Shown here: positions 50,222-58,652 of the stretch, piece by piece
Numbering within the stretch: the stretch's first letter is position 1
Layout: every line of letters begins with the position of its first letter
Source of the DNA: an uncultured Collinsella sp.
GTDB taxonomy: Bacteria; Actinomycetota; Coriobacteriia; Coriobacteriales; Coriobacteriaceae
DNA: 64,000 bases
NCBI GenBank assembly: GCA_902490305.1
Contig: CABUDI010000006.1
Coordinates: forward strand, 29,465-93,464
Direction of reading: 5' to 3'
The notes under the pieces: generated by a model
The model's input: the letters and a program-made list of their open reading frames with translations, nothing else
Told to the model about the DNA's origin: nothing
Databases searched by the model: none
Translations under genes and position numbers: made by a program

Positions 50222-51202
50222 TTACGCGTCCAGAGCGGAAAGGTCGATGCCCAGGGCCTCGGCCATCTCGTCATTCTTGACGACGACCAGGTCCTTGCTC
50301 GAGAGGTGCTTGATAGGCATGTCCTCGGGCTTGGCCTCGCCCTTCAGGATCTTGACGGCCATCTCGCCCGCGGCATAGCCTAGGTCCTCGTAATTGATGG
50401 AGAGGGTGAACAGGCCGCCGGCCATGCACATACCCTCCTCGCCGGTCACGAAGGGAAGCTTGTTCTCCTTGCAGATCTGGCCGACCTGCGAGGCACCCGC
50501 GGCGATGGTGTTGTCGGTGGGGGAGTACAGCGCGTCGACCTTGCCCACGGCAGACTCGACGACGGACTGAATCTCGTTGGAGCTCGAGACGGTGAAGTCA
50601 GTGTACTCGAGGCCCAGCTTGTCGAGCTCCTTCTTGGCGGCCTTGATCTGGACGTCGGAGTTGGACTCGGCGGTGCAGTAGAGCAGGCCGACCTTTTTAA
50701 CGTCGGGCAGGACCTTCTGCATCATCTCGAGCTGCTCGGCGACCGGGGTGAGGTCGGAAGCGCCCGTGACGTTGGTGCCGGGCTTGTCGTTGTCCTGGAC
50801 CAGGCCGGAGGCGGCGTAGTCGGTGATGGCGCAGCCCACGATGGGGATATCGGCCGTGGCGCCGGCGGCAGCCTGCGCGGCGGGCGTGGCGATGGCATAA
50901 ATCAGGTTGACGTTGTCGCCCACAAACTTGTCGGCAATGGACTTACACGTGGACTGGTCGTTCTGGGCGTTCTTCTGGTCGATCTTGACCTTAAGGCCGC
51001 TCTTCTTGATGGCCTTGACGAAGCCGGCGTTGGCGGCATCGAGCGCGGAGTGCTCGGTGAGCTGCAGAACGCCGATGGTGTAGTCGGAACCGGCGGCAGC
51101 GGAGCCGGAACCAGAGTTGCCGCCGCATCCGGCGAGCGGGGCGAGCGCGAGCAGGCCGGCGGAGACCAGAAGGCTCCTGCGGCTGATGGTGATGTCCTTC
51201 AT
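50222..51202 (-). CDS. ABC transporter substrate-binding lipoprotein (TrpX family)
   Basis: A 326-residue lipoprotein. The signal reads ITISRRSLLVSAGLLALAPL then AGCGG: a lipobox (LAGC) in a peptide that starts with a twin-arginine SRRSLL motif, so it may leave by the Tat path (tatA is at 11513). The mature part is a PF04392-type binding domain (YTIGVLQLTEHSALDAANAG, SPTDNTIAAGASQVG). ATG 51202 has GGGGG upstream. TTGTAA and TACTAT upstream could be the promoter. The ligand is probably an amino acid. Confidence 0.87.
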   Translation of the reverse strand: MKDITISRRSLLVSAGLLALAPLAGCGGNSGSGSAAAGSDYTIGVLQLTEHSALDAANAGFVKAIKKSGLKVKIDQKNAQNDQSTCKSIADKFVGDNVNLIYAIATPAAQAAAGATADIPIVGCAITDYAASGLVQDNDKPGTNVTGASDLTPVAEQLEMMQKVLPDVKKVGLLYCTAESNSDVQIKAAKKELDKLGLEYTDFTVSSSNEIQSVVESAVGKVDALYSPTDNTIAAGASQVGQICKENKLPFVTGEEGMCMAGGLFTLSINYEDLGYAAGEMAVKILKGEAKPEDMPIKHLSSKDLVVVKNDEMAEALGIDLSALDA

Positions 51203-51362
51203 ATCATTACCCCCAGTATAAAAATGGCTGGAAACACTGCACTGGGACAAAGTGCAAGTGGATCTATAGTAGCGCTGATGTCCATTTTTACAACAGCCTG
51301 GCGGGTTTTTTAATACAGAATCGGATGGGCGGTACGGGTAGTCGAATGGGCGGCGGAGGGTC

Positions 51363-52148
51363 TTATGCGGCGGAGGAGGCGTCGTCCTCGTCCAAGGCGG
51401 CGAAGAGCTTCTTGCCGTCGAGCAGGCGCGTGCTGACGTTTCTCATTCGGCCAATCTCTACAGTACGCAACGTGTCATCGGCGCCTCGGGCGTCGTAGAC
51501 CGTTCCCAGCAGATACGAGATGCCATCGCGCTGCCTGATGGCAAAGGGACGGAGTGTCATCCGTGCTGCTTCGGTTTCGCCACGTGTCGTGACGCTCGAA
51601 ATATCAAAACTCACCGTGGTTCCGTGGTCGATGGCCTGCTCGACGAGCTCGCACGTGTCGATGCGCTTGATGGGCGTGCGTGTTGCCTTGGTAGCCTTGC
51701 TGCCTGCGCTTGGAGCGGGTTCGGGTGTATCGAGGTAGCCGCGAACGTCGGCGCTCGCCATGGCAACTAAGTGCTGCGCCATGCTCTTGCGGATAGCGAT
51801 AGGCGTGGAGCGGTTGCGCATGACCATACCGTGGAGCCGGATGATCTCTTCATCGGTGAGCGGGCGGGTAAGAAGTTTGTAGCCCACGCCGCGTTTGTAC
51901 TCAATTTCGTATCCGGCATGGCGAAGCGCGGAGATGGCGGTGTAGATGCTGCGCCGCGCCGCCGAGATGGGCATGCGGGCGGGGTCGTCGGGATGGGCGA
52001 GGCGCCGGATCAACTCATCGGAAAGCATGGCCTTGTCCTCGCCGGTGTTTTCGCTTAATAGTTGCAGGATGCGAACGGCGCGATAGGCTGCCATCGAGGC
52101 GGCGCCTCTAGTCGTGGTGTCGTAGGTTTCAACAGCGGCTTCGGTCAT
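51363..52148 (-). CDS. WYL-domain transcriptional regulator
   Basis: A 261-residue regulator: an N-terminal winged helix (AYRAVRILQLLSENTG, ISAARRSIYTAISALRHAGY, EIEYKRGVGYKLL), a helical middle and a C-terminal WYL-type domain (MTLRPFAIRQRDGISYLLGTVYDARG, then RTVEIGRM). WYL domains bind nucleic acid or small molecules. ATG 52148 is preceded by AAAGGAC at fair spacing; GTG 52157 is too close to it. The ABC importer lies directly downstream in the same direction and could be its target, but this is inference. Confidence 0.82.
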   Translation of the reverse strand: MTEAAVETYDTTTRGAASMAAYRAVRILQLLSENTGEDKAMLSDELIRRLAHPDDPARMPISAARRSIYTAISALRHAGYEIEYKRGVGYKLLTRPLTDEEIIRLHGMVMRNRSTPIAIRKSMAQHLVAMASADVRGYLDTPEPAPSAGSKATKATRTPIKRIDTCELVEQAIDHGTTVSFDISSVTTRGETEAARMTLRPFAIRQRDGISYLLGTVYDARGADDTLRTVEIGRMRNVSTRLLDGKKLFAALDEDDASSAA

Positions 52149-52265
52149 GGTGCCCACGTCCTTTCCGTTTTGGGTGGCGACGGTATGGAGCCTAGGACGC
52201 GGGGTTTTCCCAGGGGCGTAGGGCGCTCTGGGCGGTCGGTAGTCGTCGGCAAACGGCGGGTCGAG

Positions 52266-52328
52266 TTTTCAACAGCCCTGGTCAACTGACCAAAAACTTG
52301 CCAAAAGCTTGACGGATGCTGTTGAAAA
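52266..52328. repeat. Interrupted palindrome between the WYL gene and asnS
   Basis: TTTTCAACAGC (52266-52276) and GCTGTTGAAAA (52318-52328) are perfect inverted copies; between them lies the smaller near-palindrome GGTCAACTGACC (52280-52291). It lies about 120 bases upstream of the WYL gene start on its strand, so it could be an operator. The rest of 52149-52325 shows nothing. Confidence 0.5.
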
Positions 52329-52360
52329 AAGCGTCTCTCGACCGATGTCGAGAGACGCTT
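52325..52360 (-). terminator. Terminator of asnS
   Basis: On the minus strand AAGCGTCTCTCGAC and GTCGAGAGACGCTT form a perfect 14-bp stem with a 4-base loop, followed by TTTTTT. Confidence 0.9.
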
Positions 52361-52406
52361 ATGCGATGAGCGTTGGCGTGTGGCGACGCGAGCTAGCGTC
52401 CGACGA

Positions 52407-53810
52407 TTAGAAGTCGGCGTTGCCCACGGTGCGCGGGTGCGGCAGGACGTCGCGGATGTTGCCCACGCCGGTCAGATACATGACCAAGCGCTCGAAGCCC
52501 AGACCGTAGCCGGCGTGCTTGCAGGAACCGTAGCGGCGCAGGTCAAGGTAGTACTTGTACTGCTCGGGATTCATGCCCAGGTCCTTGATGCGGGCCTCGA
52601 GCAGATCCAGGCGCTCCTCGCGCTGGGAGCCGCCGATAATCTCGCCGATACCGGGAACCAGGCAGTCGGCGGCGGCGACGGTCTTGCCGTCTTCGTTCAT
52701 GCGCATGTAGAACGCCTTGATCTCGGCCGGGTAGTCGGTCACGAAGGTCGGGCGCTTAAAGTGCTCCTCGGTCAGGAAACGCTCGTGCTCGGTTTGCAGG
52801 TCGATGCCCCAGCTCACGGGATAGTCAAACTTGTGACCGGCGGCGACGGCCTGCTCTAGGATCTCGACGGCCTCGGTGTAGGTAACGCGGGCAAAGTCGG
52901 AGTTGGCGACATGGTCCAGGCGCTCGAGCAGACCCTTGTCCACAAACTTGTTGAGCATATTGAGCTCGTCGGGGCAGGTTGCCATGACGTCCTTAAGGAC
53001 GTACTTGAGCATGGCCTCGGCGTTATCCATGTAGTCGTTAAGGTCGGCAAAGGCCATCTCGGGCTCGATCATCCAAAACTCGGCGGCGTGGCGCGTGGTG
53101 TTGGAGTTCTCGGCACGGAAGGTGGGGCCAAAGGTGTACACGTCGCCAAAGGCCATGGCAAAGTTCTCGGCATTGAGCTGGCCGGACACGGTGAGGCTTG
53201 CATGCTTGCCAAAGAAGTCCTGGCTCCAGTCGACCTCGCCGGACTCGGTGAGGGGCGGATTTTTGGGGTCGAGCGTGGTCACGCGGAACATCTCGCCGGC
53301 GCCCTCGCAGTCACTCGTGGTGATGATGGGGGTGTTGACGTAGACAAAGCCCTGCTCCTGGAAGAAGCGGTGGATGGCGGCAGCCGCGACAGAGCGGATG
53401 CGGAACACGGCGCGGAACAGGTTGGTGCGCGGACGCAGGTGCTGCTGGGTGCGCAGGAACTCGACGGTTGCGCGCTTCTTCTGCAGCGGGTAATCCGGGG
53501 CGCTGACGCCCTCGACCTCGATGGAGGTGGCAGAAAGCTCGAAAGGCTGGGGCGCATCGGGGGTCAGCTTGACGGTGCCGGTGCAAATGAGTGCGGCCGA
53601 GACGTTTTGATGGGCGATCTCGTCGTAGTTGTCGAGTGCCTCGCGGTTCATGACGACCTGCAGGTCGCGGAAGCAGCTGCCGTCGTTGAGCGTAACAAAG
53701 CCAAAGTTCTTCATGTCGCGGACGGACTTGACCCAGCCGGCGACGGTGACGGTCTGGCCGCCGAGCGACTCGGCATCGGCATAGAGCTGCGCGATTTTGG
53801 TGCGGTTCAC
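52407..53810 (-). CDS. asnS: Asparaginyl-tRNA synthetase
   Basis: A 467-residue class II synthetase. The OB-fold anticodon domain has [19 protein letters not shown]; motif 2 is [20 protein letters not shown] with FWMIEPEM, and motif 3 is [15 protein letters not shown]. The GTG at 53810 has GGGAGG upstream and gives the family start VNRTKIAQL; longer in-frame extensions have no ribosome site. Together with asnB it means that the cell can make and directly charge asparagine. Confidence 0.95.
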   Translation of the reverse strand: MNRTKIAQLYADAESLGGQTVTVAGWVKSVRDMKNFGFVTLNDGSCFRDLQVVMNREALDNYDEIAHQNVSAALICTGTVKLTPDAPQPFELSATSIEVEGVSAPDYPLQKKRATVEFLRTQQHLRPRTNLFRAVFRIRSVAAAAIHRFFQEQGFVYVNTPIITTSDCEGAGEMFRVTTLDPKNPPLTESGEVDWSQDFFGKHASLTVSGQLNAENFAMAFGDVYTFGPTFRAENSNTTRHAAEFWMIEPEMAFADLNDYMDNAEAMLKYVLKDVMATCPDELNMLNKFVDKGLLERLDHVANSDFARVTYTEAVEILEQAVAAGHKFDYPVSWGIDLQTEHERFLTEEHFKRPTFVTDYPAEIKAFYMRMNEDGKTVAAADCLVPGIGEIIGGSQREERLDLLEARIKDLGMNPEQYKYYLDLRRYGSCKHAGYGLGFERLVMYLTGVGNIRDVLPHPRTVGNADF

Positions 53811-53920
53811 GTATCCTCCCATAACGGTTGAATGATAGTTATCCATACAGTTCGATATTTTAGCAGCTCGGCTCATTTGGGCTATACAGATAAGGCATTG
53901 GCGGGATGGTTTTTCAAACG

Positions 53921-53954
53921 AAAAGCGCCCGCGGCCTAATGGTCGTGGGCGCTT
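53921..53954 (-). terminator. Terminator of the EIIA-Glc gene
   Basis: AAGCGCCC(A/G)CG pairs with CG(T/C)GGGCGCTT around an inner stem; on the minus strand it is followed by TTTTCG. Confidence 0.8.
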
Positions 53955-53991
53955 GACGAGGTGCCTTTTGGCTGTGTGGCGCGGGGCCTGG

Positions 53992-54555
53992 CTACTTGGT
54001 CTTGGCAACCAGCAGCGGGTCGCCCAGCTTGACGAGCGGGTTGCCGCCGATAAGCGTTCCAGACTCGCCGACATGGTCGATGCTCTTAAGACGATCGAGC
54101 TCGGAGACGATGACGGTCACGATGTCCTCGTGACCAGCGGCCTTAATGGCCTCGCGGTCGAAGCTGATGAGCGGCTGGCCTGCCTTGACCACATCGCCCA
54201 TCTCGACAAAGCGGGCAAAACCCTTGCCGTTCATTTCCACGGTGCCCAGGCCAACATGGATGAACACGCGCAGGCCGTCCTCGGTAATCATGCCGATGGA
54301 GTGGTTGGTGACAGTGATGGCACCGATGCGGCCGTTGGCGGGCGCATAGATGGTGCCGGTAATGGGCTCGATGCCATAGCCCTGGCCAAGCATGCCCGAG
54401 GCGATCGTCTCGTCGGGAACCTCGTTCAGGTTGACGAGCACGCCGTTGACGGGGGCATAGATGACGCCTTCGCGGGTAGCGAAGCTTGCTGCGGGCGGAA
54501 CGGACGCCTCGCCGGTCGAGGTGAAGGTGGACTTAAGCGAATCGAGCAGACCCAT
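53992..54555 (-). CDS. crr: PTS glucose-type EIIA component
   Basis: A 187-residue soluble phosphocarrier. [16 protein letters not shown], the first histidine in [12 protein letters not shown] and the phosphorylated histidine in [17 protein letters not shown] are intact, and [11 protein letters not shown] follows. It accepts phosphate from HPr and passes it to a sugar permease; in many bacteria it also regulates uptake and cAMP. No EIIB/C is next to it. GGAGG 7 bases before ATG 54555; a longer frame runs past 54600 without a ribosome site. Confidence 0.9.
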   Translation of the reverse strand: MGLLDSLKSTFTSTGEASVPPAASFATREGVIYAPVNGVLVNLNEVPDETIASGMLGQGYGIEPITGTIYAPANGRIGAITVTNHSIGMITEDGLRVFIHVGLGTVEMNGKGFARFVEMGDVVKAGQPLISFDREAIKAAGHEDIVTVIVSELDRLKSIDHVGESGTLIGGNPLVKLGDPLLVAKTK

Positions 54556-54798
54556 AGTTGCCTCCAACTTAAATAGGCGCATATCGCGCGTTTGGTTTGC
54601 CGGAAACGTTTCACATGTGTTTCGCGGCTTGGTCAACGCCCCTATTCTACGCTGCTCAACGATACCTCTGAACTGGGATTATGTGATATATCAGTTGAAG
54701 GGAAACTTATTGCCGGAGTGTTTCTGCGCCACGGGTTCAAGTGGGGTACGCTTGAAGGCGAAAAACAAGGGCGCATAATTTGCGCGAAGGGAGCACAT

Positions 54799-55698
54799 AT
54801 GATTGTCGAGAACCATGCGCTGTGGGGCGAGGAGCCGACCGAGGATTATCCGGCGACGTTTACGTATTTGGGTGCCGAGCCGTTGCCCGATAAACCGAAT
54901 GGCCGCCGCCCCGCGGTGATTATCTGTGGCGGAGGTGCGTTTACGCATATCGCTCCGCATGAGCAGGATCCTGTGGCGTTTGCGTTTTTGGATCACGGTT
55001 ACCAGGCCTTTGTGCTCAACTATGTCACGAGTTCTACGGGTGACGTGAGCTTTCCGCATCCCCAGGCAGATCTTGCCAAGATGGTCGCCACGGTGCGCGC
55101 CAACGCCGACGAGTGGCATGTCGATCCTAAGCGCGTGTGCGTCGTGGGCTTTTCTGCTGGCGGCATGATTTGCGCCTCGCTGGCAACACAGTGGAAGACC
55201 GGCCCCTTTGCGGCACTTGCCGGGGCGCGTCCGGACGACATTCGTCCCGATGCCGTGGTGCTGGGCTATCCATTGCTCGACTTTGCCTATGTGCGCGACA
55301 TGCAGACGCGCGATCCGCGCATTGACTTGCGTGTGCCCAAGACGGGTGGCAAGACGGGGCGCGATTTGCTCAACGACTACCTGTCGATGGTGACGGGCGG
55401 CGAGGCAACTGACGAGCATCTGGCCGACATCTGCCCCACCACGCATGTTTCGCGTCAGATGCCACCGACCTTTGTGTGGGGCGTGTCCGACGACAAGACG
55501 GCGCCGATCGCGCAGGTCTACCCGTTTGCGCAGCGCATGGCCGAGGAGGGCGTTGCATGCGAGATGCACGTCTTCGACCAGGGTGGTCATGGCCTTTCGC
55601 TCGGCAACGCCAACACCGCGGTCGACAACGAGGACAAGCAGGTTTCCGTCCGTCCCTGGATCCGCCTGGCCTTCCGCTTCCTCGAGCGCCATCTGTAA
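54799..55698 (+). CDS. Alpha/beta hydrolase (esterase-like)
   Basis: A 299-residue cytoplasmic hydrolase of the BD-FAE/acetyl-xylan esterase type. The oxyanion region reads PAVIICGGGAFTHIA, the nucleophile is in VVGFSAGGMICAS, an Asp is in WGVSDDKTAP and the His in DQGGHGLSLGN, a complete triad. No signal peptide. AAGGGAG 6 bases before ATG 54799; a longer frame to 54592 lacks one. Substrate unknown; short acyl esters are likely. Confidence 0.85.
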   Translation: MIVENHALWGEEPTEDYPATFTYLGAEPLPDKPNGRRPAVIICGGGAFTHIAPHEQDPVAFAFLDHGYQAFVLNYVTSSTGDVSFPHPQADLAKMVATVRANADEWHVDPKRVCVVGFSAGGMICASLATQWKTGPFAALAGARPDDIRPDAVVLGYPLLDFAYVRDMQTRDPRIDLRVPKTGGKTGRDLLNDYLSMVTGGEATDEHLADICPTTHVSRQMPPTFVWGVSDDKTAPIAQVYPFAQRMAEEGVACEMHVFDQGGHGLSLGNANTAVDNEDKQVSVRPWIRLAFRFLERHL

Positions 55699-55727
55699 GA
55701 GTCCCGGCATCCAAGCTCTTCAATAAC

Positions 55728-55790
55728 TTGCGGTGAAATAGTTCCTATCTGGGGCATCAACCAGCCCATCCAGGAACTATTCCACCGCAA
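55728..55790. repeat. TTGCGGTG-arm hairpin, copy 2
   Basis: TTGCGGTGAAATAGTTCCT pairs with AGGAACTATTCCACCGCAA over 19 bp (one A-C mismatch) around a 25-base loop. 30 bases after the hydrolase stop. Same arms as copy 3 at 59865. Confidence 0.8.
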
Positions 55791-55799
55791 CTTCGTTTT

Positions 55800-56010
55800 T
55801 GATGCCCCGTCCGGAAACTGCGCCCCAGTTTTGCCTTTCAAGGTGGGACGCAGTTTCCCATAGGGCCTCGACTGGGAAAGCGCGTCCCGTTTCGAGCGGG
55901 GATTCCGGGATGCATTTTCCGTAAGAGGCCTGTTTGGGAAACCATATCCCGTTTCGAGCCGGAATTCTGGGATGTAGTTTCCCCGAGAGGCCTCATCGGG
56001 AAACTATGGC
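55800..56010. repeat. Tandem hairpin array with a 62-bp period
   Basis: The word TTTCC opens units at 55854, 55916 and 55978, exactly 62 bases apart, and a diverged unit precedes them. Each full unit reads AGGCCT..TGGGAAA, then TCCCGTTTCGAGC(G/C)GG, ATTC(C/T)GGGATG and TTT(T/C)CC, so that GGGAAA/TTTCCC and TCCC/GGGA make a nested stem. It fills most of the gap between the hydrolase and feoAB. A frame of feoAB runs back through it to 55934 but is not coding. Confidence 0.75.
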
Positions 56011-56051
56011 CCTGAACTCTCCTGCCTGTCCCCATTGCGCCAATTTGCTGA

Positions 56052-56081
56052 TTGAACATCGTTGTGTGTTCGCGCTATCAT
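56052..56081 (+). promoter_or_regulatory. Promoter of feoAB
   Basis: TTGAAC (56052-56057), 18-base spacer, TATCAT (56076-56081), 90 bases before the GTG start. Confidence 0.6.
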
Positions 56082-56094
56082 GCATGGTTAAATT

Positions 56095-56119
56095 GGTTAG
56101 CCGTGGCAAACGGTTAGCC
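56095..56119. promoter_or_regulatory. Possible iron-regulator site upstream of feoAB
   Basis: GGTTAGCC occurs twice (56095-56102 and 56112-56119), 17 bases apart, just after the -10. GGTTAG and TTAGCC half-sites resemble those of DtxR/IdeR operators. The match is partial and the symmetry poor. Confidence 0.35.
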
Positions 56120-56170
56120 AAGGTGAACATAAATGCAACGCCCTGTGGGCGCCGGGGGAGGAACACGGAC

Positions 56171-58531
56171 GTGAAGCTCGATACGCTCGAGATTGGAAAG
56201 GACGCCGTTGTCGCATCGGTGGCATCGGACGACCAGGCACTCCGACAGCATATTTTGGACATGGGCCTAACGCCGGGCACCGAAGTCACCATGATGAAGT
56301 ACGCCCCCATGGGCGACCCGCTCGAGATTCGCCTGCGTGGCTACGAGTTGACGCTGCGCAAGGATGATGCCGCACGCATTGAGCTCGTGGATGTGCACGA
56401 CACCGATACCGGTCCGCGCGCCAACGCCGCAATCGGAACGACGGAGCATCCGGCACTCGGCGAGGGGATGTATTCGCCCCGTGCGGCAAAAACGGCCGTG
56501 CCCGAGGGCGCACCGCTGCATTTTGCCCTCGCCGGCAACCAAAACTGCGGTAAGACCACGCTGTTCAACCAGCTTACGGGCTCCAACCAGCACGTCGGTA
56601 ACTTTCCTGGCGTGACGGTCGACCGCAAGGACGGCACCATCCGTAACCATCCCGAGGCAAGCGTTACCGATCTGCCCGGCATTTACTCCCTGTCGCCGTA
56701 CACGGGCGAAGAGATCGTCAGCCGCCAATTCATCTTGGACGAAAACCCCGACGCCATCATCGACATCATCGACGCCACCAACATCGAACGTAACCTGTAC
56801 CTGACGCTGCAGCTTATGGAGCTCGACCGCCCCATGGTCATCGCGCTCAACATGATGGACGAGGTGACGGCCAACGGCGGCGCCGTGGACGTCAATCTGC
56901 TCGAGAGCCTGTTGGGCGTGCCTGTTGTTCCCATTAGCGCTGCCCGCAACGAGGGTATCGGCGAGCTGGTGGATCATGCCTTGCACGTGGCGCGGTTCCG
57001 CGAGCGCCCCGGTCGCCTGGACTTCTGTGCGCCCGATGGATCGGACGGCGGCGCACTGCATCGCTGCATCCACGGCATTGCCAACCTGATCGAGGACCAT
57101 GCCGTGACGGCGCACATCCCGGTGCGCTTTGCGGCGACCAAGCTGGTTGAGGGCGACGAGCTGGTGACCGAGGCGCTTCACCTGGATCGCAACGAGCTCG
57201 ACGCTATCGAGCACATCATTACCCAGATGGAGGGCGAGGCCGGCACCGACCGCCTGTCCGCGCTGGCCGATATGCGCTTTAGCTTTATCGGCGACGTGTG
57301 CGGGCGCTGCGTCGTCAAACCGCACGAAAGCCGCGAGCACGTGCGCTCCGTCAAGATCGACCGCATCCTGACGGGTCGCTACACGGCCATTCCGGCGTTC
57401 CTGGTGATCATGGGCCTCGTCTTTTGGCTGACGTTTGGCGTGATCGGCGCGGCGTTGCAGGGACTCATGGAGGACGGTATCGCTGCTATCATCGCCTCGG
57501 CCGATGCGGGCCTCAAGGCGTTCGGCACCAACGACGTGGTGCGCTCGCTGGCTGTCGACGGCGTGCTTACGGGCGTGGGCAGTGTGCTGACCTTCCTGCC
57601 GATTATCGTCGTGCTCTTCTTGTTCCTCTCCATTCTGGAAGACTCGGGCTACATGGCGCGCGTCGCCTTTGTCATGGATAAGGTGCTGCGTCGTTTTGGC
57701 CTGTCGGGCCGCAGCTTTGTACCCATGCTCGTCGGGTTTGGCTGCACCGTGCCGGCTATCATGTCGACCCGTACGCTCCCATCCGAGCACGACCGCAAGA
57801 TGACGGTCATGCTCACGCCGTTTATGAGCTGCTCAGCCAAGCTGCCGGTTTACGGCTTGCTGTGCGGGGCGTTTTTCCCGCAGGCGACGGTTCCCGCCAT
57901 GGTCTCGCTCTATCTGATCGGTATCGTGGTCGGCTGCGTCGCGGCTTTGGTGCTCAACCGCACGGCATTTAAGGGCGACCCGGTGCCGTTTATCATGGAG
58001 CTCCCCAATTACCGCCTGCCGAGCGTCAAGACGACGGTGATGCTGGCATGGGATAAGGCCAAGGACTTCATCACCAAGGCCTTTACCATTATCTTTGCCG
58101 CGACCGTGGTCATCTGGTTCCTTCAGACGTTCGACATCCGCTTTAACGTGGTCGCCGACCAGTCGCAAAGCCTGCTTGCCGGTCTGGGTAGCATCATCGC
58201 GCCGGTGTTGGCCCCGCTCGGCTTTGGCGACTGGCGCGCCTCGACGGCGCTCGTCACGGGGCTCATTGCCAAGGAGAGCGTCATCTCGACGTTCACGGTG
58301 CTTTTGGGCGCAACGTCGCCCGCGGCACTGTCAGCCATGTTTTCGCCGTTTACCGCCTACGTGTTCCTGGTCTTTACGCTGCTGTACCCGCCTTGCGTGG
58401 CGTCCATCGGCGCCGTCAAGAGCGAGTTGGGCGCACGCTATGCCGTGGCCGTATTCGCGTTTCAGGTGACGGTCGCCTGGGTCGTGGCGTTTGTCGTGCA
58501 TTCGGCGGGCATGTTGCTGGGGTTGGCTTAG
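56171..58531 (+). CDS. feoB: Ferrous iron transport protein, FeoA-FeoB fusion
   Basis: A 786-residue Fe2+ importer. Residues 1-75 are a FeoA (SH3-like) domain (LDMGLTPGTEVTMMKYAPMG). After a 45-residue linker comes the G domain (GNQNCGKTTLFN, NFPGVTVDRKDG, DLPGIYSLSPY), a GDI part, and the membrane domain with two gate repeats (VPMLVGFGCTVPAIMSTRTL and FMSCSAKLPVYG). GTG 56171 with GGGGGAGGA 9 bases upstream is chosen; the frame is open to 55934, but that part is repeat DNA. FeoA is usually a separate gene. Confidence 0.93.
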   Translation: MKLDTLEIGKDAVVASVASDDQALRQHILDMGLTPGTEVTMMKYAPMGDPLEIRLRGYELTLRKDDAARIELVDVHDTDTGPRANAAIGTTEHPALGEGMYSPRAAKTAVPEGAPLHFALAGNQNCGKTTLFNQLTGSNQHVGNFPGVTVDRKDGTIRNHPEASVTDLPGIYSLSPYTGEEIVSRQFILDENPDAIIDIIDATNIERNLYLTLQLMELDRPMVIALNMMDEVTANGGAVDVNLLESLLGVPVVPISAARNEGIGELVDHALHVARFRERPGRLDFCAPDGSDGGALHRCIHGIANLIEDHAVTAHIPVRFAATKLVEGDELVTEALHLDRNELDAIEHIITQMEGEAGTDRLSALADMRFSFIGDVCGRCVVKPHESREHVRSVKIDRILTGRYTAIPAFLVIMGLVFWLTFGVIGAALQGLMEDGIAAIIASADAGLKAFGTNDVVRSLAVDGVLTGVGSVLTFLPIIVVLFLFLSILEDSGYMARVAFVMDKVLRRFGLSGRSFVPMLVGFGCTVPAIMSTRTLPSEHDRKMTVMLTPFMSCSAKLPVYGLLCGAFFPQATVPAMVSLYLIGIVVGCVAALVLNRTAFKGDPVPFIMELPNYRLPSVKTTVMLAWDKAKDFITKAFTIIFAATVVIWFLQTFDIRFNVVADQSQSLLAGLGSIIAPVLAPLGFGDWRASTALVTGLIAKESVISTFTVLLGATSPAALSAMFSPFTAYVFLVFTLLYPPCVASIGAVKSELGARYAVAVFAFQVTVAWVVAFVVHSAGMLLGLA

Positions 58532-58573
58532 TTATGAATTGACGGCGCAACCTCTGTGTATCGAATTGTTTTC

Positions 58574-58606
58574 GGCCCCGCATCTGTTGCTGACGGATGC
58601 GGGGCC
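58574..58606 (+). terminator. Terminator of feoAB
   Basis: GGCCCCGCATC and GATGCGGGGCC form a perfect 11-bp stem. GTTGC follows, without T run; the -10 of the next gene lies 8 bases on. Confidence 0.7.
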
Positions 58607-58613
58607 GTTGCTA

Positions 58614-58619
58614 TATAAT
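58614..58619 (+). promoter_or_regulatory. Promoter -10 box of the MFS gene
   Basis: A consensus TATAAT 34 bases before the ATG. The best -35 (CTGACG, 58590-58595, 18 bases away) lies in the right part of the feoAB terminator loop. Confidence 0.6.
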
Positions 58620-58652
58620 CGCCTCCGCTCAAAATGATTGGAGACGTTATAT

